From: Arion vulgaris
Taxonomy: Eukaryota; Mollusca; Gastropoda; Stylommatophora; Arionidae
DNA: 64,000 nucleotides
Reading direction: 5' to 3'
NCBI GenBank assembly: GCA_020796225.1
Contig: CM036755.1
Span: 58,361,152-58,425,151 of the forward strand
Shown here: piece after piece, positions 53,560-63,880 of the stretch
How positions within the stretch are numbered: the stretch's first letter is position 1
How the letters are laid out: each line of letters starts with the position of its first letter
Notes under the pieces: model-generated
Database searches by the model: none
Seen by the model: only the letters and a program-made list of their open reading frames with translations
Told to the model about the DNA's origin: nothing
Translations under genes and position numbers: made by a program

Positions 53560-53970
53560 AAATTTACCAGAGCCAAACATGGACAAGGAGCAAAGCGCAG
53601 TCACAAAAAATATCTACATGTGAAATGAGACGCCTGCGAAAAGCTACTAACATCAGCATAAGAAAGAAAGTTGGTACAGAACCTTGCTTGAATTCCATTG
53701 AGAAACAGAGAATGAAGTGATTTGACCACTTAATAAGAATGTATCTAAACTCTACAGCATACAGAGTCTTATACAACAGAACATCATGGAAGAAGGAGAG
53801 AAGAAAAAAACCACGTAAACATGTTTAGATGGCATATCAGAATCCTGTCACAAAGCTAAAATAAGAATCACCCAAGACACCAGAACAGCGTAAGACAACA
53901 AACAGAAGACCACGACACTGGGCAACAACCTGGTAGCAGTGTGACGACAAAAGAAGAAGAAGAAGAGTCG
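53560..53970 (+). pseudogene. LINE RT C-terminal fragment (family L-C) with GAA tail
   Basis: It aligns with 42745-43145: CCAGAGCCAAACATGGACAA, GCAAAGCGCAGTCACAAAAA, CATCAGCATAAGAAAGAAAG, TTCCATTGAGAAACAGAGAA, and ends GGTAGCAGTGTGACGACAAA (GAA)n. Frames are broken, and the FGHLIRM site reads FDHLIRM. Confidence 0.85.
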
Positions 53971-53974
53971 CAAG

Positions 53975-54260
53975 TTAAATCACTTTCTTGTACACATACA
54001 AACTCTAGCTTACAGAAACAGAGCAAGGTTAAAGCTTGCTTGTACACATACAAACAATGGTAAAGCTTGCTTGTACACATACAAACTCTAGCTTACACAA
54101 ACAGAGCAAGGTTAAAGCTTGCTTGTACACATACAAACAATGGTAAAGCTTGCTTGTACACATACAAACTCTAGCTTACACAAACAGAGCAAGGTTAAAG
54201 CTTGCTTGTACACATACAAACTCTAACTTACAGAAACAGAGCAAAATTAAAGCGGATTAG
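53975..54260. repeat. compound 52/31-bp minisatellite
   Basis: A shared GCTTGCTTGTACACATACAA A block is followed either by CTCTAGCTTACACAAACAGA GCAAGGTTAAA or by CAATGGTAAA. The CTAGCTTACAGAAACAGAGCA phrase is also at 53492, on the other side of the L-C insertion, so the LINE landed inside or beside the founder sequence. Confidence 0.9.
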
Positions 54261-54444
54261 ACAACAATTGTCTGTACTGGCAAATGTTAACAACGATTGT
54301 CAATTGTTAAAAAAAAAGTAATGAAATCTATGAAGTTGTCTATGCCAACTAAATCAAAGATAATAGAATATCTATTTAAGAAGTGAGTGATATTTGAATT
54401 TGGAAATACCATCTTCTTATTCGTATTCTTATCTCTTCAAATTC

Positions 54445-54690
54445 TGGTGGTCTCTATGGTGAAGCGGTTAAGATGTTTGTCTTGCATTCTGAATGTTTAT
54501 GGTTCGAATCTGTATAGCGTCGTTCAGTTCACATGCATTTTTAAAATTGGAATCTTTATAATTTTTTGTTTGAGCTACGGAGTTCTCGTCTTGTGCAATA
54601 CTCTCGGCTGGTGTCTTGCCATCTCTGCCGAGATGGACGAAGCTGATGGGGAAACCGGTGCAATAAAGTAAATCCCTCGCTTGAAACTAT
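54445..54690 (+). mobile_element. SINE-D copy, diverged
   Basis: The head is GGTCTCTATGGTGAAGCGGT TAAG, with B box GGTTCGAATCT at 54501. The body keeps GTCGTTCAGTTCACATGC, GAGCTACGGAGTTCTCGTCT and ACTCTCGGCTGGTGTCTTGC and ends CCGGTGCAATAAAGTAAATC. It differs more from the reference copy than the one at 33524. Confidence 0.88.
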
Positions 54691-54719
54691 CTTTCTCTCT
54701 TCATCGATTCTACCTTTAT

Positions 54720-55285
54720 TAATATTATGTTGGAGGAGGAGGGATGTAATAATCTTCTCTAAGCTTTGTCTAATACACTTTAAAAGTAAATATTCATTTC
54801 TCTAAAGTTGTTCTTGGTGCTTGTTGATGGTCTTCCTCTCTCTCTCTGTATTCATTATCTTTTATCTATGTGGGTTTCAGTGGTAAACAATATCAGGACA
54901 TTCATGTCATGTCTTCTTCTTCTTTCTTCTTCTTTGCGTTCGTTCTTTACAACCAATTTTAATCACTCTTTGAGATATGTTTGATCTTTGCCAAGAACGT
55001 GTATACATTGCACATTGGTTTGGCATGCCCCTAAACGCATAGACTTCTACACGTTTAGGATATGTGCAACCGATTTCAGCCAAACCTCCTTAGTCGCCTC
55101 TTACGACATGCGTGGCAGGTAACAGTGGTTCTATTCTTTACACCCCAATTTTGGGATCCGGAAACCACTCGATCGTCTTGTCAAGTGATCTAACGATTAC
55201 TACATCTCTTCTATTAGGAATTGAATGATTGGTTTCATTAGCTGTCATTTTCAAATTTCTTCACTTCTAATTCCATCTCGTATTG
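54720..55285 (-). pseudogene. LINE C-terminal fragment (family L-C), split by a SINE-B
   Basis: 54720-54904 and 55166-55285 align with successive parts of 49480-49760 (GGTCTTCCTCTCTCTCTCTG, TGGGTTTCAGTGGTAAACAA; then GAATTGAATGATTGGTTTCA, TCACTTCTAATTCCATCTCG). The SINE-B lies between. A (CTT)n run follows. Confidence 0.7.
54905..55165 (-). mobile_element. SINE-B retroposon with (GAA)n tail
   Basis: Plus view: (CTT)n, TTTGCGTTCGTTCTTTACAA, CCAATTTTAATCACTCTTTG, GCCAAGAACGTGTATACATT, ACGCATAGACTTCTACACGT, GTCGCCTCTTACGACATGCG and GGTAACAGTGGTTCTATTCT. It matches 13362-13615 closely and interrupts an L-C fragment. Confidence 0.88.
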
Positions 55286-55610
55286 TTACTTCTACAGCTT
55301 TTCTTCTTCTTCTTCTTCTTCTTCTTTCTTCTTCTTCTGTTTTATACATTCACCTCCAAGGAGGCATAGGTCCACAACCAAGACCTTGCAAGCTCTCATG
55401 CGCTTGGCCGTAGTTATTTAAAGCTAAGTGTTTTTACACGGTGGGGTAGCTAATCCCACACCAATCCTCCATTTTCGCTGTAAACAGCATATGGTATGTA
55501 GTAGTGGTTCTATTTTATATCCCCAATCTGAGCCCAGGACCTATGCTTCCCTAGGGGCGAAGGGTGAAGAGAGAGAGAATCTTGTCCCCGGCAACCACAC
55601 GGACGTCGCT
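55286..55610 (-). repeat. SINE-B-related retroposon with (GAA)n tail
   Basis: It starts with a long (CTT)n run and later has GGTATGTAGTAGTGGTTCTA TTTTATATCCCCAATCTGAG, the equivalent of the SINE-B head GGTAACAGTGGTTCTATTCT TTACACCCCAATTT. The middle differs, so it is a separate subfamily. Confidence 0.5.
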
Positions 55611-55611
55611 G

Positions 55612-56285
55612 TAAATAGTCTGTCTTCTTTGACTATCGGACAGAAGAGACGTGTAGGCGCATTTACTGAGATTCTCATCGTCTGTATTGCGATCAGATCT
55701 CGAATCAGACATGTATGCACCAACCCTTCTACCTATACCAGAGTAGCTCTCCATCGATCCCTACCTGCTTTGCCAGACATTAGTCTGTCACCAGGGCCAC
55801 CCCGGTGGAGGTGGGGTAGGGTCTTGGTCAGTGATCTACAGCTTTTCGAAGGCATTTTAGTTTTGTTTTTGTGCTTTTAAGGGGTTAATTAGCTGTTGTG
55901 TGCGGACCTACTTAACATTGATATCATATTGTTGGCTAAAACATAGTACTTTAAACAGTGAGGTCATTTACAGTATATTTGTATGTGTAAAGTGGGTGTT
56001 GGCCAAGTACCTGGTTTGTATGGCACACCGAATGTTGATTTCTCTATCTATGGAAAACAACATTCAACATAACTGTGTATTCTCTGAAAAAACAAAAACT
56101 GAATTCTACTGGTATTCAGAAACTCATTTTTTTTTCTTGAAATTCGTATTGATGTTAAAGCCAGATGACTAAAATATGGCGCCAGGGATTATCTAACGGG
56201 TCCTATGCCGCCCACAGGCACCGCGTTGAACTGCGCTGTATTACACGCTCTACTCCACATCCACATAAGAATATTGAAGAATTCC
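55612..56285. other. unassigned sequence
   Basis: An open plus frame at 55428-55880 (150 codons) begins inside the SINE-B-like repeat and shows no domain I recognise. Nothing else is identified. Confidence 0.4.
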
Positions 56286-56289
56286 TCAA

Positions 56290-56405
56290 GAATCCAGAAT
56301 ACTCTCTAGATTTTGCTATGATTGTTCTCATGTTAAAAAAGTGGTCACGTGTACCTCTCTGAAGTCTAAATGAAAGAAAGAGCATAAATGAACTGTTAGT
56401 CTTGA
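56290..56405 (-). pseudogene. LINE RT fragment, left of the 30-bp array
   Basis: The minus strand reads LQRGTRDHFFNMRTIIAKSR EYSG. The same RT segment is at 58333-58405 (KRGTRDHLFKMRIIIDKSRE). It covers the GFR-GRGTRD RT block only. Confidence 0.8.
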
Positions 56406-56409
56406 AATC

Positions 56410-58220
56410 TTCAATCATGTATATTCAACATTGTCTCCACACCCACATGTATATTCAACATTGTCTCCACACCCACATGTATATTCAAGATAGTCTCCAC
56501 ACCCACATGTATATTCAAGATAGTCTCCACACCCACATGTATATTCAAGATAGTCTCCACACCCACATGTATATTCAAGATAGTCTCCACACCCACATGT
56601 ATATTCAAGATTGTCTCCACACCCACATGTATATTCAAGATCGTCTCCACACCCACATGTATATTCAAGATCGTCTCCACACCCACATGTATATTCAAGA
56701 TCGTCTCCACACCCACATGTATATTCAAGATCGTCTCCACACCCAAATGTATATTCAAGATTGTCTCCACACCCACATGTATATTCAAGATTGTCTCCAC
56801 ACCCACATGTATATTCAATATTGTCTCCACACCCACATGTATATTCAAGATTGTCTCCACACCCACATGTATATTCAAGATTGTCTCCACACCCACATGT
56901 ATATTCAAGATCGTCTCCACACCCACATGTATATTCAAGATCGTCTCCACACCCACATGTATATTCAAGATCGTCTCCACACCCAAATGTATATTCAAGA
57001 TCGTCTCCACACCCACATGTATATTCAAGATTGTCTCCACATCCACATGTATACATAATTCAAGATCGTCTCCACACCCACATGTATACATAATTCAAGA
57101 TTGTCTCCACATTCACATGTATACATAATTCAAGATCATCTCCACATTCACATGTATACATAATTCAAGATCGTCTCCACATTCACATGTATACATAATT
57201 CAAGATCGTCTCCACATTCACATATGTACAGAATTCAAGATCGTCTCCACATTCACATGTATACATAATTCAAGATCGTCTCCACACCCACATGTATACA
57301 TAATTCAAGATTGTCTCCACACCCACATGTATACATAATTCAAGATCGTCTTCACACCCACATGTATACATAATTCAAGATCGTCTCCACACCCACATGT
57401 ATACATAATTCAAGATCGTCTCCACATTCACATGTATACATAATTCAAGATCGTCTCCACATTCACATGTATACATAATTCAAGATTGTCTCCACACCCA
57501 CATGTATACATAATTCAAGATTGTCTCCACACCCACATGTATACATAATTCAAGATCGTCTCCACACCCACATGTATACATAATTCAAGATTGTCTCCAC
57601 ACCCACATGTATACATAATTCAAGATCGTCTTCACACCCACATGTATACATAATTCAAGATCGTCTCCACACCCACATGTATACATAATTCAAGATCGTC
57701 TCCACATTCACATGTATACATAATTCAAGATCGTCTCCACATTCACATGTATACATAATTCAAGATCGTCTCCACATTCACATATGTACAGAATTCAAGA
57801 TCGTCTCCACATTCACATGTATACATAATTCAAGATCGTCTCCACATTCACATGTATACATAATTCAAGATCGTCTCCACATTCACATATGTACAGAATT
57901 CAAGATCGTCTCCACATTCACATATGTACAGAATTCAAGATCGTCTCCACATTCACATATGTACATAATTCAAGATCGTCTCCACATTCACATATGTACA
58001 GAATTCAAGATCGTCTCCACATTCACATATGTACATAATTCAAGATTGTCTCCACATTCACATATGAACAGAATTTAAGATTGTCTCCACATCCACATGT
58101 ATACATAATTCAAGATCGTCTCCACATTCACATATGTACAGAATTCAAGATTGTCTCCACATCCACATGTATACATAATTCAAGATCGTCTCCACATTCA
58201 CATATGTACAGAATTCAAGA
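56410..58220. repeat. 30-bp to 35-bp minisatellite, about 54 copies
   Basis: The left part (to about 57045) has units of 30 bp, CATGTATATTCAAGATCGTC TCCACACCCA. The right part has 35-bp units in which GTATATTC is replaced by GTATACATAATTC, plus a CATATGTACAGAATTC variant. The marker GTCTTCACACCC recurs at 57351 and 57631, 280 bp or eight units apart. The 30-bp part is open in several frames because of its period. Units are contiguous, so it is not a CRISPR array. Confidence 0.96.
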
Positions 58221-58221
58221 G

Positions 58222-58900
58222 TGACAGTTCACTTACGTCTCCCATTTCTTTCATTATGTTCCACAATTTCTGATGTTCTTCACAATCAAATGCCTTTAAG
58301 TTGTTAATAAATCACGAATATAGATATACATTATACTCTCTAGATTTGTCTATGATTATTCTCATTTTAAACAAATGGTCCCGTGTACCTCTCTTAAGTC
58401 CAACTTGTGTTATATTGACGTTTTCTTCTAGTTTCAGACAGTGTTTTCCTCTACTGAATTTTAGTAAGATTTTGCTTTCATTGAAAATCAATGTCACTTT
58501 TCTATAGTTAGTACATAATTTGGTGTCTCCATTTTTAGGTATTGGGAGAAGCATTGATCCTTTCTATTCCGTTGGCCATATTCCTGTTTCCAATAACTTC
58601 TTACATATTGCGTGATATATTTTTATGCTTTGTTTTTCCTCACCCTTGAAAAACTTTGCTGAAATATTATCACACTCTGAATTTTCCTGCATGAAAGCTT
58701 TTTATAACCCTTCCTCTAACGATGGTTGCGATTTTATTTGGTGTCATTATTGCAGTAAGTGCTTTTCTTCATTTTTGTCTCTGTTCATATATATTTCGCT
58801 GCAATTCTTCCCATCTGTTGAGAATTTCTTCTTCTTTTGTTAAGGTTGGCCTTCCACACTGTATGTATTACCACGGAAACCATCATTATGCTCTTCGATA
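58222..58900 (-). pseudogene. LINE reverse transcriptase fragment
   Basis: The minus strand gives, in order, a decayed start (SAKFFKGEEKQ), TGIWPTE, LLPIPKNGDTKLCTNYRKVT, LIFNESKILLKF, EENVNITQVGLKRGTRDHLF, KMRIIIDKSREYNVYLYS and FINNLKAFDCEEHQKLWNIM. These are RT blocks 1 to 3 (PIPKKGD...NYRTI.L, GFRKGRGTRD, D-SKAFD). The FVDYSKAFD aspartate region reads FINNLKAFD. It stops at the array edge, before the catalytic ADD box. Confidence 0.88.
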
Positions 58901-59224
58901 TCTGTTGGGGTAGACTGAGCACCTATGTGTCTGCCCGGAGTGCAATGACGTCAGTTTAGTAACCAATAACCAATTTTAATGCATTTAGTTTTAGTTTAAA
59001 AATTACGGTCATTGATTTATTTGTCTGAACATTTCCTCTTCTATCTATTTCTTCTGATATTCTCTGAACTCTGCACAACATCAGACTTGTATGTATTGTT
59101 TCTTATCTCTTCTTATGTAATTTCTTTTCCTATATTTCTTAGTCTCTCCTATTTTATTTCTTTGTTTGTTCTCTGTGAATATTTCTTCCTACTCAGTTCT
59201 ATTTACTCTAGTTTATCATTTGCA

Positions 59225-59575
59225 CTCCACATGAGAACAATGATTTTGTTTTGTTGGAATCACAGGAGAAGCAACGCAAGCAATAAATATCATCAATAAA
59301 TAAACAGTGTATAAGTATTAGGAGCTTAATTAAAAACAAATTACCAAACATGATTCGAACTACTTACCCTTATTTCTTACGGCACCCGTTACCTAACCTA
59401 GCAATATCAACGTTACTACGAACAAAACCAGTGAGTCATAAAAAAAAAAAATGACTTTACTGAGGAGTGTCTTTCACAAACGCTTCGTTTTAGCTAGACA
59501 CAGAATAATCAGGTTAGGTTCGATCGAACAGTGTTTGCATAAACATATGTTATAAACTTATTGTGCTTATATATT
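59225..59575 (+). repeat. repeat G, compact copy
   Basis: It contains in 350 bp, in the same order, the three segments that are spread over 30840-33095. The joins are AGTATTAGGAGCTTAATTAA between segments 1 and 2 and CTTCGTTTTAGCTAGACACA between 2 and 3. No coding frame. Confidence 0.8.
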
Positions 59576-59594
59576 ATATTTGCAATCCACTCAT

Positions 59595-59940
59595 TATTTG
59601 TATTTTCTTCGTGGTACAATGTCTTTAACTGACGACAATATGATATCTCTAGCATGTGTGACTAAGTCATCTGGTGTCTTCTTTTCCTGGACTGTCATCA
59701 GTATTTCATATCCGTGCTTCGCTTCTACTTCATTATTCTTATCATATTTTGTTAGTGTTAAAACGTATTGGTTTTGGTTTACTCTCTAATTTTCAGAGTT
59801 TAAATTTTAGTATCGCATTTACTAGCTTGACATCACATCCACAGTCTGCACTAAATCGTGTTTTGGCTGTTCTTATGTTGCCTTCCATCTCTGCTGTATT
59901 ATTATATAATCTTTTTGGTGTTTGGTCTTTCCGCCCGGTG
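59595..59940 (-). pseudogene. LINE endonuclease C-terminus and linker fragment
   Basis: The minus strand reads TAEMEGNIRTAKTRFSADCG, CDVKLVNAILKFKL and ESKPKPIRFNTNK, then KHGYEILMTVQEKKTPDDLV, THARDIILSSVKDIV. In intact LINEs this is the ADCGSDH--L motif near the endonuclease end followed by the linker. The catalytic SDH is changed to CDV. Confidence 0.7.
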
Positions 59941-59944
59941 ACAT

Positions 59945-60420
59945 CTAGGTAAATACTATTTTAGGATGATGCTGGAATATTGTATTTGTTATTGCCCAGA
60001 CATTGTAGGTACAGTTATCAGTTATATGAGGACTATCATCACAGCACTCCGGACATGTTCGTATGTGCTCCGATCTCCGTCCCAACAAATCTAGCAGCGT
60101 CCAGCGACCCAACACGCCAGTTCGATGTTGATTAATCAATCTATTTACATATTTAGTATGTCGTTCTTTTCGGGCTGTACTAATATTGACACCCATCTCT
60201 CTCAATCTGGTCAGCAAGTGGGATTCACATCCCTGAAACTCCTCTGTTTGGGAAAGACTCTCTCAATGCGTGAAGAATATCATTTCGATCCATGACAGCT
60301 CCCTCTGATATTGTAACTAAGCCAGTCAATCAATCAGCTCGTTCATTACCCCTAACTCCTGCGTGTCCAGGGACAAAAATGAAGGTGATTTCTCTGATCA
60401 TTGTCTGTACTAGTATTTTC
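59945..60420 (-). pseudogene. LINE RNase H domain remnant (L-F-like)
   Basis: The minus strand encodes IREITFIFVPGHAGVRGNER followed by AD, a stop and LTGLVTISEGAVMDRNDILH, then HRTGVLGRWTLLDLLGRRSE and CPECCDDSPH. The VPGHAGV-GNERAD motif is the hallmark of the LINE RNase H domain. The C-x2-C...H tail follows as in other such elements. One in-frame stop and one shift inactivate it. Confidence 0.88.
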
Positions 60421-60489
60421 GGTACAATTTAGTAGTTTGTTCCCCTGTCACGTTTATAGTTCCTGGTAAGACATATTAAACAAATGATA

Positions 60490-60922
60490 TCCTTATTTAT
60501 ATCTGCATATTTATATCTGCATATTTATATCTGCATATTTATATCTGCATATTTATATCTATATATTTATATCTATATATTTATATCTGCATATTTATAT
60601 CTATATATTTATATCTATATATTTATATCTGCATATTTATATCTATATATTTATATCTATATATTTATATCTATATATTTATATCTATATATTTATATCT
60701 ATATATTTATATCTGCATATTTATATCTGCATATTTATATCTATATATTTATATCTATATATTTATATCTGCATATTTATATCTATATATTTATATCTAT
60801 ATATTTATATCTGCATATTTATATCTATATATTTATATCTATATATTTATATCTATATATTTATATCTATATATTTATATCTACATATTTATATCTACAT
60901 ATTTATATCTGCATATTTATAT
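60490..60922. repeat. 14-bp minisatellite, about 31 copies
   Basis: The unit is TATTTATATCTGCA or TATTTATATCTATA. The two variants are intermixed. The plus frame across it is tyrosine/isoleucine-rich only because of composition. Confidence 0.97.
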
Positions 60923-60927
60923 AATAA

Positions 60928-61000
60928 TGGTATCATCATCATCAAATAGCTTGTCCTGAGCAGAATTTTGCCACCTTAACAGTATTACTGTTAAATTTGT
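60928..61000 (-). repeat. LINE 3' tip (family L-A)
   Basis: (ATC)n, then AAATAGCTTGTCCTGAGCAG and TTTTGCCACCTTAACAGT, the same as 35597-35650. Only the 3' tip and its short (GAT)n tail are present. Confidence 0.8.
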
Positions 61001-61029
61001 CTAGACATTTTCTTGAAAGGTAGTCTGTC

Positions 61030-61245
61030 ATTGCTTTCCTTCCTGGCAGTGACCATACTGGTCCATAACCGTAACCATTGTCTCTATTACAGAGATCCTC
61101 TGTCTACCTTCCTGGCAGCGACCATACTAGTCCATGACCGTAACCATTGTCTCTATTACAGAGATCCTGTGTCTACCTTCCTGGCAGTGACCATACTAGT
61201 CCATGACCGTAACCATTGTCTCTATTACAGAGATCTTCTTCTACC
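61030..61245. repeat. 69-bp minisatellite, 3 copies
   Basis: The unit is TTCCTGGCAGTGACCATACT, AGTCCATGACCGTAACCATT, GTCTCTATTACAGAGATCCT, GTGTCTACC. The period is a multiple of 3. Confidence 0.95.
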
Positions 61246-61249
61246 GTCG

Positions 61250-61890
61250 TGAGTTTTGAGAGCATAACCATTGATACTCTGTCGGCTGCTCCCTCACTCA
61301 TCCCCCACTTGCTCCCATGGCTTCCACGTGGCTCTACATGGGGCGGGGGATAAATTGGTTACTCCACCTTGCCCAAGGGTGTCCCGTTAAAAAATGGGAG
61401 GGAAGCATGCGCCTATACATCCCCTGTGATAGAAGTTTACATCTATCCCGCTACCCACCGATAATAGGTAGGAATGCAATAAAACCGCCAAAAAAAGATG
61501 CAATTTGAAAATGAACTTGTATCAAACACACAGTAACACAATTTTTATACATTTCGAAGGCAGACTTTACTGAGGATAGGGACTGAAAACGATAATTCTA
61601 TTTATAGAGTACATCCCAATGACAATTTTACATGAAGTTCCTAGAAGCTTAATCGTCCTAGTTACTGACAATATGTAACTATCAACGAAAAACGAAATAA
61701 ATAGTTAAAAACTAGACATTTATTTTAAAAATGCAATGTAATGCAACGACGTCCAACGACAACGAGGACACCATTTCACTATCGTTCCACATTCTTTGGG
61801 GCACTATGTTTTACTCTCTCGGCGTTACCGTCAGTAAGAACATATTTTTTAACCTTTTATTAGTACAACCATTAACACGATTTATTTGCT
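61250..61890. other. unassigned sequence
   Basis: No motif or shared repeat recognised. It could be single-copy host DNA. Confidence 0.45.
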
Positions 61891-61894
61891 TTTG

Positions 61895-62157
61895 TAATTT
61901 TGTTTGATTTTGAAGCCACTCTATTGTGCTAACTTCACATTTTGTTTGATTTTGAAGCCACTCTATTGTGCTAACTTCACATTTTGTTTGATTTTGAAGC
62001 CACTCTATTGAGCTAACTTCACATTTTGTTTGATTTTGAAGCCACTCTATTGTGCTAACTTCACATTTTGTTTGATTTTGAAGCCACTCTATTGTGCTAA
62101 CTTCACATTTTGTTTGATTTTGAAGCCACTCTATTGTGCTAACTTCACATTTTGTTT
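61895..62157. repeat. 42-bp minisatellite, 6 copies
   Basis: The unit is TTTTGTTTGATTTTGAAGCC ACTCTATTGTGCTAACTTCA CA. Units are nearly identical, so it is recent. Confidence 0.97.
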
Positions 62158-62389
62158 TGTCACTAGAGAAGGCGTCGTCATCCTGATTATACTAATATTA
62201 TTATTGTTTTTCTTATAATTATCAGTAGTAATTCAATCGTCGTATGACGCCCGCGCCTCTACAACAATCAATCAGAAGCGCCCCCATATATACAAAACGT
62301 TGGATATCACTGTTGTAAAAGGATATATGTTGAAGAAATTATGAATATTTATTGATGAAATGAGAGATAAATAGAGACAAGAGTAAATA

Positions 62390-62580
62390 TGTTTAGTAAA
62401 TCTGTTGAGTAAATCTGTTGAGTAAATCTGTTGAGTAAATCTGTTGAGTAAATCTGTTGAGTAAATATGTTGAGTAAATCTGTTGAGTAAATCTGTTGAG
62501 TAAATCTGTTGAGTAAATCTGTTGAGTAAATCTGTTGAGTAAATATGTTGAGTAAATATGTTGAGTAAATATGTTGAATA
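62390..62580. repeat. 13-bp minisatellite, about 14 copies
   Basis: The unit is GTTGAGTAAATCT, with an ATATGTT variant near both ends. Confidence 0.97.
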
Positions 62581-62624
62581 TTGAACAATTGAGACATTTT
62601 TGTTGTGAAGAACGATATACTGAA

Positions 62625-62812
62625 CATGATAGAGATATACTGAACACTTGAGATATTTATTGAACATGATAGAGATATACTGAACATGATAGAGATATAC
62701 TGAACATGATAGAGATATACTGAACACTTGAGATATTTATTGAACATGATAGAGATATACTGAACATGATAGAGATATACTGAACACTTGAGATATTTAT
62801 TGAACAGATCCT
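62625..62812. repeat. 20-bp minisatellite, left copy
   Basis: Units GAACATGATAGAGATATACT and GAACACTTGAGATATTTATT alternate. The same array is at 63722-63880, on the other side of an L-B LINE. Confidence 0.93.
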
Positions 62813-62867
62813 AAATAAGAATAGTTATTATAACCAGGTTTTGTTCAGAATCGAATGTTGTTCTTCT

Positions 62868-63715
62868 TCACCTTTCAACTCCCAACGGAGCACAGGTCTT
62901 CAAGAAACGTCTTCCAATTCTTCCTCTACACCCATCCCTTCCAATTCTTCCTCTACACCCATCCCTTCCAATTCTTCCTCTACACCCATCCCTTCCAATT
63001 CTTTCCATGCTTTAGATATCCCGGTAATATCAGCCTCCAGCTCTCTTCTCCAGATCTGTCTAGGTCTTCCCCTACTCCTCTTTTCCTGCGGGTTCCAAAA
63101 TAGTGCGTGTCTTGCAATGCTTCCTGTCGTTCTTCTCATTGTAGGTCCTATCCTTCGTCAGCGTCTCTTCCTGAGCTCTTTCTCTACTGGTACCTGCTTA
63201 GTTCTTTCTCTGAGTTCCTAGTTCGTAATCTTATCATACTATCTCAGTCCCTCTATTCTACGTAAATATCCATTTATGAATGTCTCTAGTTTTCTGGTGG
63301 TTTCTTTTATTGTCTTCCATGTTTCTGAGTCATAGAGCAGTACTGACTTTACATTTGATTGACAGATTCTCAGCTTTGTGCTTGTTTTGATCTCCTTTGA
63401 CTTTCATATATTACTCAATGTAATAAAGTTTCCCTTGTTTTTGTATTCTTACCCTGACACCTTTGTTTGTTTCTCCTTCAGTATCTATGTTGCTACCAAG
63501 GTATGAGTATGATTCTACATCTTGTAGAGCTGTTTCCTCCAGCATAATCTGGTTTACATTTACTGCATTTATTCTCATGACCTGGTCCTTTCCCTGTGTA
63601 TCTTCAACCGAATTGTTGAGATTTATTATTTAGAATATTCATTTTATCTTTAATCTGTGCATGATTGTGGGACAGCAATACCAGATAGTCTGCAACATCC
63701 AGGTCCTCTAGTTGT
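62868..63715 (-). pseudogene. LINE RT C-terminal half (family L-B)
   Basis: The minus strand gives QLEDLDVADYLVLLSHNHAQ (the RT ADD box decayed to ADY), VNQIMLEETALQDVESYSYL, LRICQSNVKSVLLYDSETWK, RKLETFINGYLRRIEGLR, TGSIARHALFWNPQEKRSRG, RPRQIWRRELEADITG and a short tail. The segment ELEGMGVEE is repeated three times (27-bp units, 62925-63000). Shifts separate most blocks. It is the longest L-B copy and the reference for the split copy at 46-48.8 kb. Confidence 0.88.
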
Positions 63716-63721
63716 TTTATA

Positions 63722-63880
63722 TATATACTGAACACTTGAGATATTTATTGAACATGATAGAGATATACTGAACACTTGAGATATTTATTGAACATGATAG
63801 AGATATACTGAACATGATCGAGATATACTGAACATGATAGAGATAAATGATGAACATGATAGAGATATATGATGAATAAA
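63722..63880. repeat. 20-bp minisatellite, right copy
   Basis: The same units as 62625-62812. It is followed by ATAAATAAAAATAGTAATTA and GTCCAGCATCGAGTGTTG, which match 62813-62862 (ATAAGAATAGTTATTATAAC, CAGAATCGAATGTTG), so array and flank are duplicated as a block. Confidence 0.93.

Noticed and set aside
55428..55880. 150-codon plus open frame
   Set aside because: It begins inside a SINE-B-like repeat and shows no domain; two minus frames of similar quality overlap it.
56402..57093. Open frames of about 160-226 codons on both strands (HTHMYIQD, GVETILNI repeats)
   Set aside because: They come from the 30-bp unit being a multiple of 3. Four overlapping frames on two strands cannot all be genes and none has a domain.
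60484..60924. 146-codon plus frame of Tyr/Ile/Leu that could look like a membrane protein
   Set aside because: It is the 14-bp A+T-rich array; hydrophobicity follows from TAT/ATT codons.
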